Below, piece by piece: positions 1 to 9,092 of a stretch of 64,000 nucleotides of DNA (position 1 is the stretch's first letter; the number at the start of each line of letters is the position of its first letter). This DNA is from Pseudomonadota bacterium (GTDB lineage: Bacteria; Pseudomonadota; Gammaproteobacteria; Pseudomonadales; Oleiphilaceae). The DNA lies in contig PDPE01000028.1 in the NCBI GenBank assembly GCA_002747395.1, forward strand, positions 62,001 through 126,000, read 5' to 3'. A model generated the notes under the pieces. The model was not told the origin of the DNA. It searched no databases and saw nothing but the letters and a program-made list of their open reading frames with translations. A program made the translations under genes and the position numbers.

Positions 1-681
1 CAGTTGACCGGGGGCGGCTTCAAAGCGTGCCCCCTTTTCCAGAACCAGATACCGGGAGCCGGTGACCTCATCAAACTGCAAACGACCGGTTTCTGCAACA
101 GTGACGGCTGATTGCTTGCCATTTTTTGTTGGCACATACATAAAAACGTTTCTCAACTCCTCCTTGCCCTTGCTCAGCGATTCGGTATAAAAAGTTATAT
201 CGGCCCGTTTCTGAAACCGCCCTTCTGCCAGTAATTCAAATACTGTCAATCTGGCCTGCTCGGCAAATACTTCCTGGGTTTTTTTCATGCCGGCAGGAGC
301 CAGGTAGAGACTTAACCATGCAACCACTCCGGCTACAGCCAGGGATATCACCAATGTCATGCCGATCAGCCGGTTTTGACTCATTCCACAGGCGTACAGT
401 ACCGTCATTTCACTTTCCAGATACATCCGCCCGTAGGCCAGAAGAATTCCGATGAACAACCCCAAAGGCAGGATCAGTTCGAGAAAGCCCGGCATCCGAT
501 AAGCCATAACGGTCAGCAGAACATCACCGGAAATTCCACCCGCTGCCGCCTGAGCAATATATTTAATCAGGCGCCCACTCATAAATATCAGCATAAGCAC
601 ACCGGAAACGGCAACCATGCTGAGCAAGACCTGTTTTGCGAGATAGTTAAAGACGATAGACAAGGAGATTCCAGAAATCAT
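1..681 (-). CDS. lptF: LPS export permease LptF, 5' part only (C-terminus beyond the left edge)
   Basis: Inner-membrane subunit of the LptBFGC ABC transporter that extracts lipopolysaccharide for transport to the outer membrane. The reverse strand gives 227 codons. They contain an N-terminal membrane segment, the family-typical region ending in GRMYLESEMTVLYACGMS at about residues 84-101, a second hydrophobic segment, then the start of the periplasmic beta-jellyroll domain. The frame stays open to base 1, so the rest of the gene lies outside the window. The ATG at 681 is the first in frame. Family members usually begin much closer to the first helix, so a TTG seven codons in (giving M-SIVFNYLAKQ) is an alternative start. 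The gene is divergent from pepA, the usual arrangement in Pseudomonas-like genomes. lptG should follow outside the window. Confidence 0.9.
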   Translation of the reverse strand, partial: MISGISLSIVFNYLAKQVLLSMVAVSGVLMLIFMSGRLIKYIAQAAAGGISGDVLLTVMAYRMPGFLELILPLGLFIGILLAYGRMYLESEMTVLYACGMSQNRLIGMTLVISLAVAGVVAWLSLYLAPAGMKKTQEVFAEQARLTVFELLAEGRFQKRADITFYTESLSKGKEELRNVFMYVPTKNGKQSAVTVAETGRLQFDEVTGSRYLVLEKGARFEAAPGQL

Positions 682-872
682 GGATAAGATGGATATTATG
701 CGCAATACAACCAGATTTTGAAGCAAATCACAAGTTGTTCGTCCGACTCCAACGCCAGACAACCTGAGACAGGAACGCTTGCGAAAGTGAATCGCAGATT
801 TGCTCCTTGCGAGTTAGACCACTAGAATGACTCGCAACGTATCATCAACCTGACTCCGGTAGCCATTACGAC

Positions 873-2366
873 ATGAACTATAAAATAGCCAAAACCATCT
901 CTGCAAAAGCCAACATTGACTGTCTCGTTCTGGGGGTCCTCAAACAGGAGCTTGTCTCCGATTTGGGAAAAATTACCGACAAGGCACTGGGCGGTCTGCT
1001 ATCCCGAGCGCTTGACTACGGAGACATCAAATCTGCCGCAGGCAGCACACAGCTTGTTGCACTCCCGGAGAACCAGCCGATCAAGAGAGTTCTGCTGGTT
1101 TCAAACGGTGACCAAAAGGAGGTAAGCCGGCAAGACATTCATAAAACACTGACGGGCTGTTTCTCGGCCCTGAAAGACATCAACGCAAAAAAAATCACCT
1201 TGCCTCTCAGCGAATTTTTGTCCGGTGACCAGTCTTCAAGCCGGATGATTCGGAAAATGGTGGAAATTGCCGAAAGCAGCATTTATCGCTTTGAGGACTT
1301 CAAAAGCGAAAAAGCTCCCTCGATAAAACTCAAAGAAGCCCGAATACTGATTGGCAGCAATGACAACACGGCAGAAGCCTCGCAGGCACTAAAGACCGGC
1401 CTTGCCACAGCCAACGCCATCTCTCTGACAAAAAACCTGGGCAACCTGCCTGGCAATGTGTGTACTCCCTCTTACCTGGCTCAAAAAGCACGAGAGCTGA
1501 GCGAGAAGTATCGTCACATCAAGACTACCGTCATTGAAGAAAAGGAAATGGCCAAACTGGGAATGGGCGCCTTGCTTTCTGTCAGCGCGGGAAGCAGGCA
1601 ACCCGCAAAGCTTATCATTATGGAGTATAAGGGTGGCAAGGCAAAAGACAAACCGCACGTATTGCTTGGCAAAGGCATCACATTTGACTCCGGCGGTATC
1701 AGCCTGAAGCCGGGTGAAGCCATGGACGAAATGAAATACGACATGTGTGGAGCCGCAACCGTATTTGGTGTTATGCAGGCAATGGCCGAGCTCAAGCCGG
1801 AGCTGAACATCACAGGCATGGTCAGTTCCGCTGAAAATATGCCGGGCGGCAAAGCCTCCAAACCAGGCGACATTGTCACCACCATGTCAGGCCAGACCGT
1901 TGAAATTCTGAACACCGATGCCGAAGGCCGCCTGGTACTTTGTGATGCTCTCACCTACGCCGGGAAATTCAAACCGGCCTCTGTCGTCGATATCGCCACG
2001 TTGACCGGGGCATGTATTATCGCCCTCGGTAACCAGGCTACGGGACTAATGAGCAATAACGACGACCTGGCCGATGAGCTGCTGACAGCGGGCCAGAATA
2101 CCGCTGATCGAGCCTGGCGACTCCCCATCTGGGATGAATACCAGACCCAACTGGACAGCAACTTTGCCGACATGCAAAACATCGGTGGCCGCCCGGCAGG
2201 CTCGATCACTGCGGCCTGCTTCCTGTCACGATTCTGCAAACAATTCCCCTGGGCTCATCTGGATATCGCAGGCACAGCCTGGCATTCAGGCAAGGCAAAG
2301 GGTGCAACCGGCCGCCCTGCAGGATTGCTGGTTGAGTACCTGTTAAACAAGCTCGAAACCAGGTAG
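873..2366 (+). CDS. pepA: Cytosol (leucyl) aminopeptidase PepA
   Basis: M17-family two-metal aminopeptidase of 497 residues, the usual length; cytoplasmic hexamer that removes N-terminal residues, and in Enterobacteria also a DNA-binding accessory factor. The N-terminal macro-like domain covers about residues 1-170 and the catalytic domain follows. The metal and active-site segment GKGITFDSGGISLKPG is at residues 266-281, and the M17 signature NTDAEGRL is at 347-354. It is divergent from lptF and followed after 34 bases by holC, a conserved Pseudomonas-type order. The start ATG is supported by the N-terminus aligning with typical PepA proteins. Confidence 0.96.
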   Translation: MNYKIAKTISAKANIDCLVLGVLKQELVSDLGKITDKALGGLLSRALDYGDIKSAAGSTQLVALPENQPIKRVLLVSNGDQKEVSRQDIHKTLTGCFSALKDINAKKITLPLSEFLSGDQSSSRMIRKMVEIAESSIYRFEDFKSEKAPSIKLKEARILIGSNDNTAEASQALKTGLATANAISLTKNLGNLPGNVCTPSYLAQKARELSEKYRHIKTTVIEEKEMAKLGMGALLSVSAGSRQPAKLIIMEYKGGKAKDKPHVLLGKGITFDSGGISLKPGEAMDEMKYDMCGAATVFGVMQAMAELKPELNITGMVSSAENMPGGKASKPGDIVTTMSGQTVEILNTDAEGRLVLCDALTYAGKFKPASVVDIATLTGACIIALGNQATGLMSNNDDLADELLTAGQNTADRAWRLPIWDEYQTQLDSNFADMQNIGGRPAGSITAACFLSRFCKQFPWAHLDIAGTAWHSGKAKGATGRPAGLLVEYLLNKLETR

Positions 2367-2400
2367 AGCGGCGGGAAAAACAGGAAACGGACAACTTGTA

Positions 2401-2883
2401 TTGAAAACAGCCCGGTTTTACATATTGAAACAGGCACTGCACAGCGAGCGGTATCTGTTCGCGTGCAGACTGGTAGAAAAAGCCTGGAAACAGAATCTTT
2501 CTATCTATATTCACACCGATTCCGGGCAACAGGCGCAACTGATAGACGACAGGTTGTGGGAATTTAACCCTGAAAGCTTTATTCCCCATGAACAGCTCGT
2601 GCCCGATGAACACGGGGCGGAAGGGCCACCTGGCAGAGCAGACCTGTCCGACAAAAGGGTATTCAGTCCGGTCATTATCGGTATGAGCGACGAACAGGCA
2701 GCCCGGCAGCATCGTCAACTGCTCGTCAACCTGGCAGCAAAACTGCCTGACAGCTTTTGCCAGTTCGACCGGGTCGTCGAAATTGCCAATCGGGACGATG
2801 CCGTACTCAACGCGGTTCGCCGCCACTATCTGGAACTGCAATCAGCACAATTTGAGATAAAAATCCATGATTTTTCAAAATGA
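2401..2883 (+). CDS. holC: DNA polymerase III chi subunit HolC
   Basis: Chi subunit of the clamp-loader complex, which links the polymerase III holoenzyme to single-strand binding protein. The 160-residue product starts KTARFYILKQ, then has the Rossmann-like core with RLVEKAW at about 24-30 and IYIHTDSGQQAQLIDDRLW at about 35-53. The FIPHEQ and FSPVIIG segments typical of HolC follow. The start codon is TTG at 2401; an AGGAAACG stretch lies about a dozen bases upstream, and no better ATG exists. Position between pepA and valS matches the family's usual context. It is slightly longer than E. coli HolC (147). Confidence 0.92.
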   Translation: MKTARFYILKQALHSERYLFACRLVEKAWKQNLSIYIHTDSGQQAQLIDDRLWEFNPESFIPHEQLVPDEHGAEGPPGRADLSDKRVFSPVIIGMSDEQAARQHRQLLVNLAAKLPDSFCQFDRVVEIANRDDAVLNAVRRHYLELQSAQFEIKIHDFSK

Positions 2884-2986
2884 CACAACTCACCGGGCAA
2901 ATAATTTGCACCAGTGCATTCCACCTCGGAAATCCGCGAAACAGGCTTGAAAAGACAGACTTGAAAGAAATAGAAAAGAGAACAAA

Positions 2987-3448
2987 ATGAAGAACCGGGA
3001 ACTATTCAGATCACCAGAACCAGAGACAAAGGAAAAAACAGACTCCTCACAGACCGACCTGATTCCGATCCTTTCCGTCAAGGCCGGTAACCAGACCGGC
3101 CTGTCCCCGCATCCAGACTCCGGCTACAATAACAATCCGTTTTTACCTTACGACACATTGGCAAGGCTGGCGACAGAGCGGGAGCAATTTAAACGCGCTT
3201 TGAATGGCGCCAATTCGAAAACTGACAGCCCGGACACCGCCAGTCATTCACCTTTACCCCTTGCCGAAACAACCGGAAACAGATTGGCCGAAACCAGCCT
3301 GCTCCGCGGTCAGACCAATCTTGAATTACTTATAGCACAAACTGCACACGAGGTATTTCTGGATTTTCTTCCCGCCATTCAGGGAGAAGTCCTGAAGCGT
3401 CTGGAGAAACAGCCAATCCCGGACAAACAGCATCACCATGAAAAGTGA
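2987..3448 (+). CDS. Hypothetical protein between holC and valS
   Basis: A 153-residue hydrophilic protein, rich in Ser, Thr and Pro in its first two thirds, with a more ordered C-terminus (about residues 105-145) that looks helical and amphipathic. No signal peptide or membrane segment is visible. Pseudomonas-type genomes often carry an uncharacterised gene between holC and valS, and this appears to be its counterpart; I do not recognise a named domain. Same strand and spacing suggest co-transcription with holC, and 214 bases separate it from valS. Confidence 0.6.
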   Translation: MKNRELFRSPEPETKEKTDSSQTDLIPILSVKAGNQTGLSPHPDSGYNNNPFLPYDTLARLATEREQFKRALNGANSKTDSPDTASHSPLPLAETTGNRLAETSLLRGQTNLELLIAQTAHEVFLDFLPAIQGEVLKRLEKQPIPDKQHHHEK

Positions 3449-3662
3449 TCGAAAAGTTCGACTGTTGCGGAACGCAAATACTACTGCCGATTATCAGGAT
3501 AATGCTTCCACGAAAGGTACACGATCCGCAAAACCCATGTATAATGCGTTGCTCACGCCATGAACACTCTTGGTACCACTTTACCTGATGCCGCCATTTT
3601 CAGATGCAAATTTACGGCGCACATGTAAGGTGCAAAAATTTTAAGGTACAAAAATCAGCATT

Positions 3663-6500
3663 ATGGAAAAGACTTACCAGCCTCACGACATTGAAAAATC
3701 CTGGTACTCAACCTGGGAAAAAAACGGTTACTTTTCCCCTCGGGGTGAAGGGCAACCCTATTGCATTATGATTCCACCGCCGAATGTCACTGGCAGCCTT
3801 CACATGGGGCATGCATTCCAGGACACGATCATGGACACCCTCATTCGCTATCACCGGATGAAAGGCCACAATACACTTTGGCAGGCAGGCAGTGATCACG
3901 CGGGCATTGCCACCCAGATGGTGGTTGAAAGACAACTGGCTGCACAGAATATTACCCGCCACGAGCTGGGCCGGGAAAAGTTTCTGGAAAAAGTCTGGGA
4001 GTGGAAAGAACAATCCGGTGGCACCATCACTCGCCAGTTGCGACGAATGGGTACCAGCCTCGACTGGACAAGAGAGCGTTTTACCATGGACGAGGGGTTG
4101 TCCAATGCGGTTCAGGAAGTCTTTATCAGGCTTTACGAAGAGTCTCTGATCTACCGTGGCAAGCGCCTGGTTAACTGGGATCCGACCTTGCACACCGCCA
4201 TTTCGGATCTGGAAGTCGAAAACAGGGATGAAAAGGGCTCGATGTGGCACCTTAAATACCCTCTCGAAGGTGGCGCAACCACCTCCAAAGGCGAGGCTTT
4301 CCTCGTTGTCGCCACTACCCGGCCTGAAACCGTGCTGGGTGATACCGCCGTTGCCGTCAACCCGAAAGACGAACGATACCAAGATTTGATTGGCAAATCC
4401 GTTCTTCTGCCTCTGGTCAATCGCTCCATTCCCATTATTGCCGACGACTATGTTGACATGGAGTTCGGCACCGGCTGTGTAAAAATCACCCCCGCCCATG
4501 ACTTCAATGACTATGAGGTAGGCAAGAGACACAATCTGCCATTGATCAATATTCTGACCATCGATGCCTCCATTCGTGAACAGGCCGAGGTATTCAATAT
4601 CGATGGCACAATCAATATGGAAGTGGACTGCACCCTGCCCGAAATTTTCCGTGGCGATGACCGCTTTGAAGCGCGGAAAAAAGTCATTGCCGAATTTGAC
4701 CGTCAGGGCTTGTTGGTAAAAATTGATGATCACGACCTGAAAGTACCCAGAGGTGATCGCTCGGGTGTCATTATCGAACCCTACCTGACCGACCAGTGGT
4801 ATGTCAGGATTGCCCCTCTGGCAGAACCCGCGATCAAGGCGGTTGAAGACGGTGATATCGAGTTTGTACCCAAACAGTGGGAGAACACCTATTTTGCCTG
4901 GATGAGAGATATTCAGGACTGGTGTATTTCGCGTCAGCTCTGGTGGGGTCACAGAATCCCGGCCTGGTACGACAATGAAGGTACTGTTTATGTAGGAAGG
5001 TCGGAACAGGAAGTACGGGAAAAACACAGCATTGCCGCCGATATTGCATTGCACCAGGACGAAGACGTTCTGGATACCTGGTTCTCATCAGCCCTGTGGA
5101 CATTTTCAACCCTGGGATGGCCGGAAGACACGCCTGAACTGAAAACTTTCCATCCGACCGATGTATTGGTCACGGGTTTTGACATCATTTTCTTCTGGGT
5201 AGCCAGAATGATTATGATGACCCTGAAATTCAGGAACGAAGTCCCGTTCAAAAAAGTCTACGTTCACGGTCTGGTCAGGGATGCCGAAGGACAAAAAATG
5301 TCCAAGTCCAAGGGGAATGTACTCGACCCGCTTGACATTATTGACGGCATCACCCTGGATGAACTGATAACCAAACGCACCAGCGGCATGATGCAACCCC
5401 GGTTAGCCAGACAGATTGAACAGCAAACCCGCAAGCACTTCCCCGAAGGCATTGCCTCTTACGGCACTGATGCGTTGCGGTTCACCTTCCTGTCACTCGC
5501 TTCGACCGGCCGGGATATCAAATTCGATGTCGGCAGACTGGAAGGCTACCGGAACTTCTGTAACAAAATCTGGAATGCCGCCCGTTTTGTGTTGATGAAT
5601 ACTGAAGGCCAGGATAACGGCCTCGACTGCAATGACTCCGAAATTGCACTCAGCCTGTCGGACAGGTGGATCATCAGCCGATTGCAACAGACGGAACAGC
5701 AGGTATCGAAAGCAATTGAGGAATACCGCTTCGATCATGCCTCACAGGCACTCTACGAGTTCACCTGGAACGAGTATTGCGACTGGTACCTGGAACTGAC
5801 CAAGCCGGTTCTGAATTCGCCCGAGTCGAGCGACAGCCTCAAACGGGGCGCACGCCGCACCCTGCTGCGCGTACTGGAAACCCTGCTTCGTCTGGCCCAC
5901 CCGATGATGCCTTATATCACGGAAGAAATCTGGCAGACTGTAGCCCCCATGACGGGCAAACAGGGCGACACCATCATGCTCCAGAGCTACCCGATGGCTG
6001 ACGACAACAAGCTGGACAGCCAGGCAATCGAAGATATTGAATGGGTAAAAGGCGTGGTTGTTGGTGTACGTAACATCAAGGGCGAAATGAATATTCCCCC
6101 GGGTAAAAAGGTGCCCGCCCTGTTACGCAACGGAGACGGGCAAGACAAACGGAAATGGCAGGAACACGCCGCCTTGCTGATCGCCATGGCCAGACTGGAA
6201 TCGATAGAATGGATAGGCCAGGATGAACCTCCCATGTCTGCCGTCCAACTGGTTGACAACATGGAAGTACACGTACCGATGGCCGGATTGATTGACAGGG
6301 AAGCCGAGTCAGAAAGGCTGCACAAGGAAATGGACAAACTGGCAAAAGAAATCCGGCGTGTGTCGGGCAAGCTCAACAATGAGAAGTTCGTCAGCAAGGC
6401 TCCCGAAGATGTCGTGGCAAAAGAACGCGCAAAACTGGCAGAGGCCGAGTCTGCTCATACAAAGCTGAAAGAACAGCTTGATAAACTCTCGGCAATGTAG
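3663..6500 (+). CDS. valS: Valyl-tRNA synthetase
   Basis: Class I aminoacyl-tRNA synthetase charging tRNA-Val. The product has 945 residues, the normal bacterial length. The HIGH-type motif HMGH lies at residues 47-50 within [12 protein letters not shown]. The editing (CP1) domain spans roughly 190-340. KMSKS is at 545-549. The C-terminal coiled-coil arm (about 880-945, rich in Lys/Glu heptads) is the tRNA-binding extension specific to ValRS. The ATG at 3663 gives the canonical N-terminus ([15 protein letters not shown]). Confidence 0.98.
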   Translation: MEKTYQPHDIEKSWYSTWEKNGYFSPRGEGQPYCIMIPPPNVTGSLHMGHAFQDTIMDTLIRYHRMKGHNTLWQAGSDHAGIATQMVVERQLAAQNITRHELGREKFLEKVWEWKEQSGGTITRQLRRMGTSLDWTRERFTMDEGLSNAVQEVFIRLYEESLIYRGKRLVNWDPTLHTAISDLEVENRDEKGSMWHLKYPLEGGATTSKGEAFLVVATTRPETVLGDTAVAVNPKDERYQDLIGKSVLLPLVNRSIPIIADDYVDMEFGTGCVKITPAHDFNDYEVGKRHNLPLINILTIDASIREQAEVFNIDGTINMEVDCTLPEIFRGDDRFEARKKVIAEFDRQGLLVKIDDHDLKVPRGDRSGVIIEPYLTDQWYVRIAPLAEPAIKAVEDGDIEFVPKQWENTYFAWMRDIQDWCISRQLWWGHRIPAWYDNEGTVYVGRSEQEVREKHSIAADIALHQDEDVLDTWFSSALWTFSTLGWPEDTPELKTFHPTDVLVTGFDIIFFWVARMIMMTLKFRNEVPFKKVYVHGLVRDAEGQKMSKSKGNVLDPLDIIDGITLDELITKRTSGMMQPRLARQIEQQTRKHFPEGIASYGTDALRFTFLSLASTGRDIKFDVGRLEGYRNFCNKIWNAARFVLMNTEGQDNGLDCNDSEIALSLSDRWIISRLQQTEQQVSKAIEEYRFDHASQALYEFTWNEYCDWYLELTKPVLNSPESSDSLKRGARRTLLRVLETLLRLAHPMMPYITEEIWQTVAPMTGKQGDTIMLQSYPMADDNKLDSQAIEDIEWVKGVVVGVRNIKGEMNIPPGKKVPALLRNGDGQDKRKWQEHAALLIAMARLESIEWIGQDEPPMSAVQLVDNMEVHVPMAGLIDREAESERLHKEMDKLAKEIRRVSGKLNNEKFVSKAPEDVVAKERAKLAEAESAHTKLKEQLDKLSAM

Positions 6501-6507
6501 AGCCGAC

Positions 6508-7488
6508 ATGACACTCCGGTCTCGCCCCCAACAGTCTCGCCCCCGGAAATGCACAGCACCGAAAATGGGCATTCTGGGGGCAGGTTCCATGGGATTACTC
6601 TGGGCAAGCCAGTTGGTGCATTCTCACCCTGTCACCCTGATCAATAACAAACCCGTACCGAACCGGCAACTTGCCTTTTCGGTGCAACACCAGGATCAGG
6701 TGACTCAAACCCGGATTCGTTCACTCACAGCCACCGAAGTAGAGGCACCTGTCGAGTGCCTGCTGGTTTGCACCAAAAGTTATGATACCGCCCGGGCGGT
6801 ACAGGGTGTCCTGAACAGACTCTGCCCGACAGGAAATATCCTCTTGTTGCAAAATGGCCTGGGAAGCCAGGATGAAGTTGTGCAGCTGCTAGCGGATTCC
6901 GGGCTGGATGATGTGCATGTCTATGCGCTTTCCACTACGGAGGGGGCAAACAGAGCATCAGACACAGAATTGATTTATGCAGGCAAAGGCAGTTCCTGGC
7001 TGGGCCCTTATAATCAACCTGCCCGCCAGCATAATCGGGCCGATTCACTGGCTCGGGATATTTCACGCTCCGGTTTGACCGTTATCCACGAAAGCGAGAT
7101 TCAACGCCGACTATGGAAAAAACTGATGGTCAACTGTGGCATCAACCCCTTCACCGTACTGCTCAACTGCCCCAACGGACACATTCTCAACACCCCCCTG
7201 TTCGCGGAACATATAGATTCGCTGGCCCTGGAACTTGAGCAAATCAGCAGCCACGCCGGCAATGCCATGAGTGCCAGGCAGATCAAGGCCGATATTATTG
7301 AAGTCGCAACCAGAACAAGGGAAAACATCAGTTCAACCCTGCAGGATGTGCGGGCAGGGAAAAAAACTGAAATGGACTACATGAACGGTTATATAAACCG
7401 GTACGCCATGACAAACGGAATACCCGCACCGGTGAACCGGATGCTGTATCAGGAAGTGAACAAAGTCAGTCAAACGCGCACACCGTAG
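6508..7488 (+). CDS. Ketopantoate reductase (PanE/ApbA) family protein
   Basis: NADPH-dependent 2-dehydropantoate 2-reductase family. From the ATG at 6508 it has 326 residues. The Rossmann dinucleotide motif GILGAGSMG begins about 20 residues in. The C-terminal helical domain contains LWKKLMVNCGINP and the DVRAGKKTEMDYMNGY region typical of PanE. The reading frame is open from 6478, overlapping valS, but 6508 or 6565 (directly before GILGAG) are the likelier starts. A second PanE-like gene lies at 11628-12665, so only one may make pantoate; the other may reduce a related keto acid. Assignment to the family is firm, substrate is not. Confidence 0.8.
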   Translation: MTLRSRPQQSRPRKCTAPKMGILGAGSMGLLWASQLVHSHPVTLINNKPVPNRQLAFSVQHQDQVTQTRIRSLTATEVEAPVECLLVCTKSYDTARAVQGVLNRLCPTGNILLLQNGLGSQDEVVQLLADSGLDDVHVYALSTTEGANRASDTELIYAGKGSSWLGPYNQPARQHNRADSLARDISRSGLTVIHESEIQRRLWKKLMVNCGINPFTVLLNCPNGHILNTPLFAEHIDSLALELEQISSHAGNAMSARQIKADIIEVATRTRENISSTLQDVRAGKKTEMDYMNGYINRYAMTNGIPAPVNRMLYQEVNKVSQTRTP

Positions 7489-7539
7489 CTTTCGGGTGCT
7501 ATACTCGCAGGAGTTATATCACATAAGGAGGAGCCTGAA

Positions 7540-8052
7540 ATGGCTGTACCGGCAAACAAAACAGAATTGGTAGAAGCCATTCAAAAGAATTATACAAAAT
7601 TGAGAGAAGAGCTTGCTACCATCCCGCCAGAACTGACTGACAATAAAGAAATGGAAGGGCATGTCAAGGGAACTCAAATGAGCGTCTGCAACTTAATGGC
7701 GTATCTCGTTGGCTGGGGAAATCTTGTTCTCAAATGGCACTCGGTTTTTTCTGGCGGCAAAATGCCTGACCTGCCGGAAACCGGATTTAAAATGAACGAA
7801 ATGGGGAGACTGGCTCAAAAATTTTACAAGGACTATGAGAACGATAATTATGAATCCCTTGTCAGACAGTATGACGAAGTTGTTGCAAAAATCCTCGAAT
7901 TAATCGACAGCCTTGATAATCACTATCTATATGAAACGGACTGGTACAAAAAATATCCCTTTGGCAGAATGATTCAATTCAATACGTCTTCCCCTTATGC
8001 AAATGCCCGCTCACGGGTGCGCAAATGGAAAAAATCAAAAGGATTGGCGTAA
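7540..8052 (+). CDS. ClbS/DfsB-type four-helix bundle protein (DUF1706)
   Basis: A 170-residue protein starting after a strong Shine-Dalgarno (AAGGAGGAG) at about 7526. The N-terminus MAVPANKTELVEAIQKNY, the central helix LMAYLVGWGNLVLKW and the C-terminal RVRKWKKSKG are typical of the DUF1706 family. That family belongs to the DinB-like four-helix bundle superfamily and includes ClbS, the colibactin self-resistance protein, and DfsB. Most members are chromosomal and have no known substrate. No biosynthetic cluster is visible nearby. The next gene, a small zinc-ribbon protein, starts 25 bases downstream and is probably co-transcribed. Confidence 0.85.
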   Translation: MAVPANKTELVEAIQKNYTKLREELATIPPELTDNKEMEGHVKGTQMSVCNLMAYLVGWGNLVLKWHSVFSGGKMPDLPETGFKMNEMGRLAQKFYKDYENDNYESLVRQYDEVVAKILELIDSLDNHYLYETDWYKKYPFGRMIQFNTSSPYANARSRVRKWKKSKGLA

Positions 8053-8077
8053 ATCAACTGACGAGAGGAAATACAGC

Positions 8078-8335
8078 ATGAGTAATCATTGCCAAAGCTG
8101 TGGAATGCCAATGAAACGAGACCCGGAGGCAGGAGGTACCAATGCCGATGGTAGCAAAAACGAACACTATTGCAGTTATTGCTTTCAATCCGGGGAATTT
8201 ACCCAGCCTGACTTCACTGCACAACAAATGCAGGATTTTTGTATCGGGAAAATGAAGGAAATGGGATTTCCCAAAATAGTCGGCTGGTTTTTGACTCGTG
8301 GTATTCCAAAACTGGACAGGTGGAAAGGGAAATAA
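8078..8335 (+). CDS. Small zinc-ribbon protein
   Basis: An 85-residue protein from the ATG at 8078, preceded by GAGAGGAA. The N-terminal half has paired cysteines: CQSCGMPM near residue 5 and HYCSYCFQSGEF near residue 30, typical of the 'putative zinc ribbon' domain (CxxCGMP...CxxC). The C-terminal half is a short helical tail. Function of such stand-alone zinc ribbons is unknown; they commonly sit beside stress or regulatory genes. Close spacing to the DfsB-like gene suggests a two-gene unit. Confidence 0.8.
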   Translation: MSNHCQSCGMPMKRDPEAGGTNADGSKNEHYCSYCFQSGEFTQPDFTAQQMQDFCIGKMKEMGFPKIVGWFLTRGIPKLDRWKGK

Positions 8336-8412
8336 TGGTATAGCCAGTCGTTTCATGGCAAGGTTTCACCCTCTAACCGATCGAACCGGAACAATCTTCT
8401 GACGGGGCAATA

Positions 8413-8949
8413 TTACCCCTGACTCAGGAGCTCATTTTTCAACTCGGCCGCCCATTCCAGCCAGGCCTGTTCCGTACGCAGCCCAAACTTGAGGGTGGCA
8501 TGAGGAAAGCGAAATTTCTCATGGCCCGCATTTATCCGGGCACCCAGCCATGAATCCAGAGCGCGATAGGCGGCGAGGGTTTGATCGTGAATGCCGATTT
8601 GGGTCTCCAACTCCTCTAACAAAGCAACTCTGTCGTTATTTCCCGAAGCATAAACCTTAACCAGAAACGGGTCTTTATAACTACGGGGTTTGCATGGTCG
8701 CAGCAACCAGGAAGACAATTCTTCTCTCCCCTCATCGGTCAGCGAATAGACTTTTGTTTCCTTTCCTGAACGAATCACCTCCTGATAGACCACCCAACCC
8801 AGCCCGGACAAGGTTGACAGCTCCTTGTACACCTGCTGGTGAGAGGCAGACCAGAAACAGCCTACACTTTGTTTAAACCGGGCTGCGATGTCATAGCCCG
8901 TCCCCTTTTCAATATCGAGCATTGCCAGAATTGCGTGCTTTAACGACAC
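8413..8949 (-). CDS. PadR-family transcriptional regulator
   Basis: A 178-residue winged-helix repressor when started at the GTG at 8949, which gives the usual PadR N-terminus (MSLKHAILAMLDIEKGTGYDI). The wing segment KETKVYSLTDEGREEL and the C-terminal Vir_AlphaC_N-like dimerisation helices are present. The frame is open to a TTG at 8991, but that codon lies inside the inverted repeat and next to a TATAAT box, so the GTG, preceded by GGGGTGA, is preferred. It diverges from a flavoenzyme gene at 9093, which it probably represses together with itself. The inducing ligand is unknown. Confidence 0.85.
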   Translation of the reverse strand: MSLKHAILAMLDIEKGTGYDIAARFKQSVGCFWSASHQQVYKELSTLSGLGWVVYQEVIRSGKETKVYSLTDEGREELSSWLLRPCKPRSYKDPFLVKVYASGNNDRVALLEELETQIGIHDQTLAAYRALDSWLGARINAGHEKFRFPHATLKFGLRTEQAWLEWAAELKNELLSQG

Positions 8950-8984
8950 CCGGTCACCCCAAAAAGACAAGAAATGATTGTTGA

Positions 8985-9007
8985 TATGCAATTTATTGCA
9001 TATTATA
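8985..9007. promoter_or_regulatory. Probable PadR operator and padR -10 box
   Basis: Perfect 7-bp inverted repeat TATGCAA-TTTA-TTGCATA at 8985-9002. A consensus TATAAT on the minus strand (9007-9002) directly abuts it, so the minus-strand start point would fall inside the repeat. It lies between the divergent padR gene and the flavoenzyme gene. PadR dimers bind short AT-rich palindromes, so autoregulation and repression of the neighbour are the natural inference. Confidence 0.7.
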
Positions 9008-9092
9008 GGCTACTATTCGGTATGCTTGCACTGCTTACACAGCCACCAAAGCATAAGAATCAGGAATCACAGTATTACATCGGGAATCAGAC

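Noticed and set aside
2206..2841. 211-codon minus-strand ORF over pepA/holC
   Set aside because: Both underlying plus-strand genes are secure; this is a shadow.
3708..5054. 448-codon minus-strand ORF
   Set aside because: It is the antisense shadow of valS, whose motifs and length are certain; its product shows no domain.
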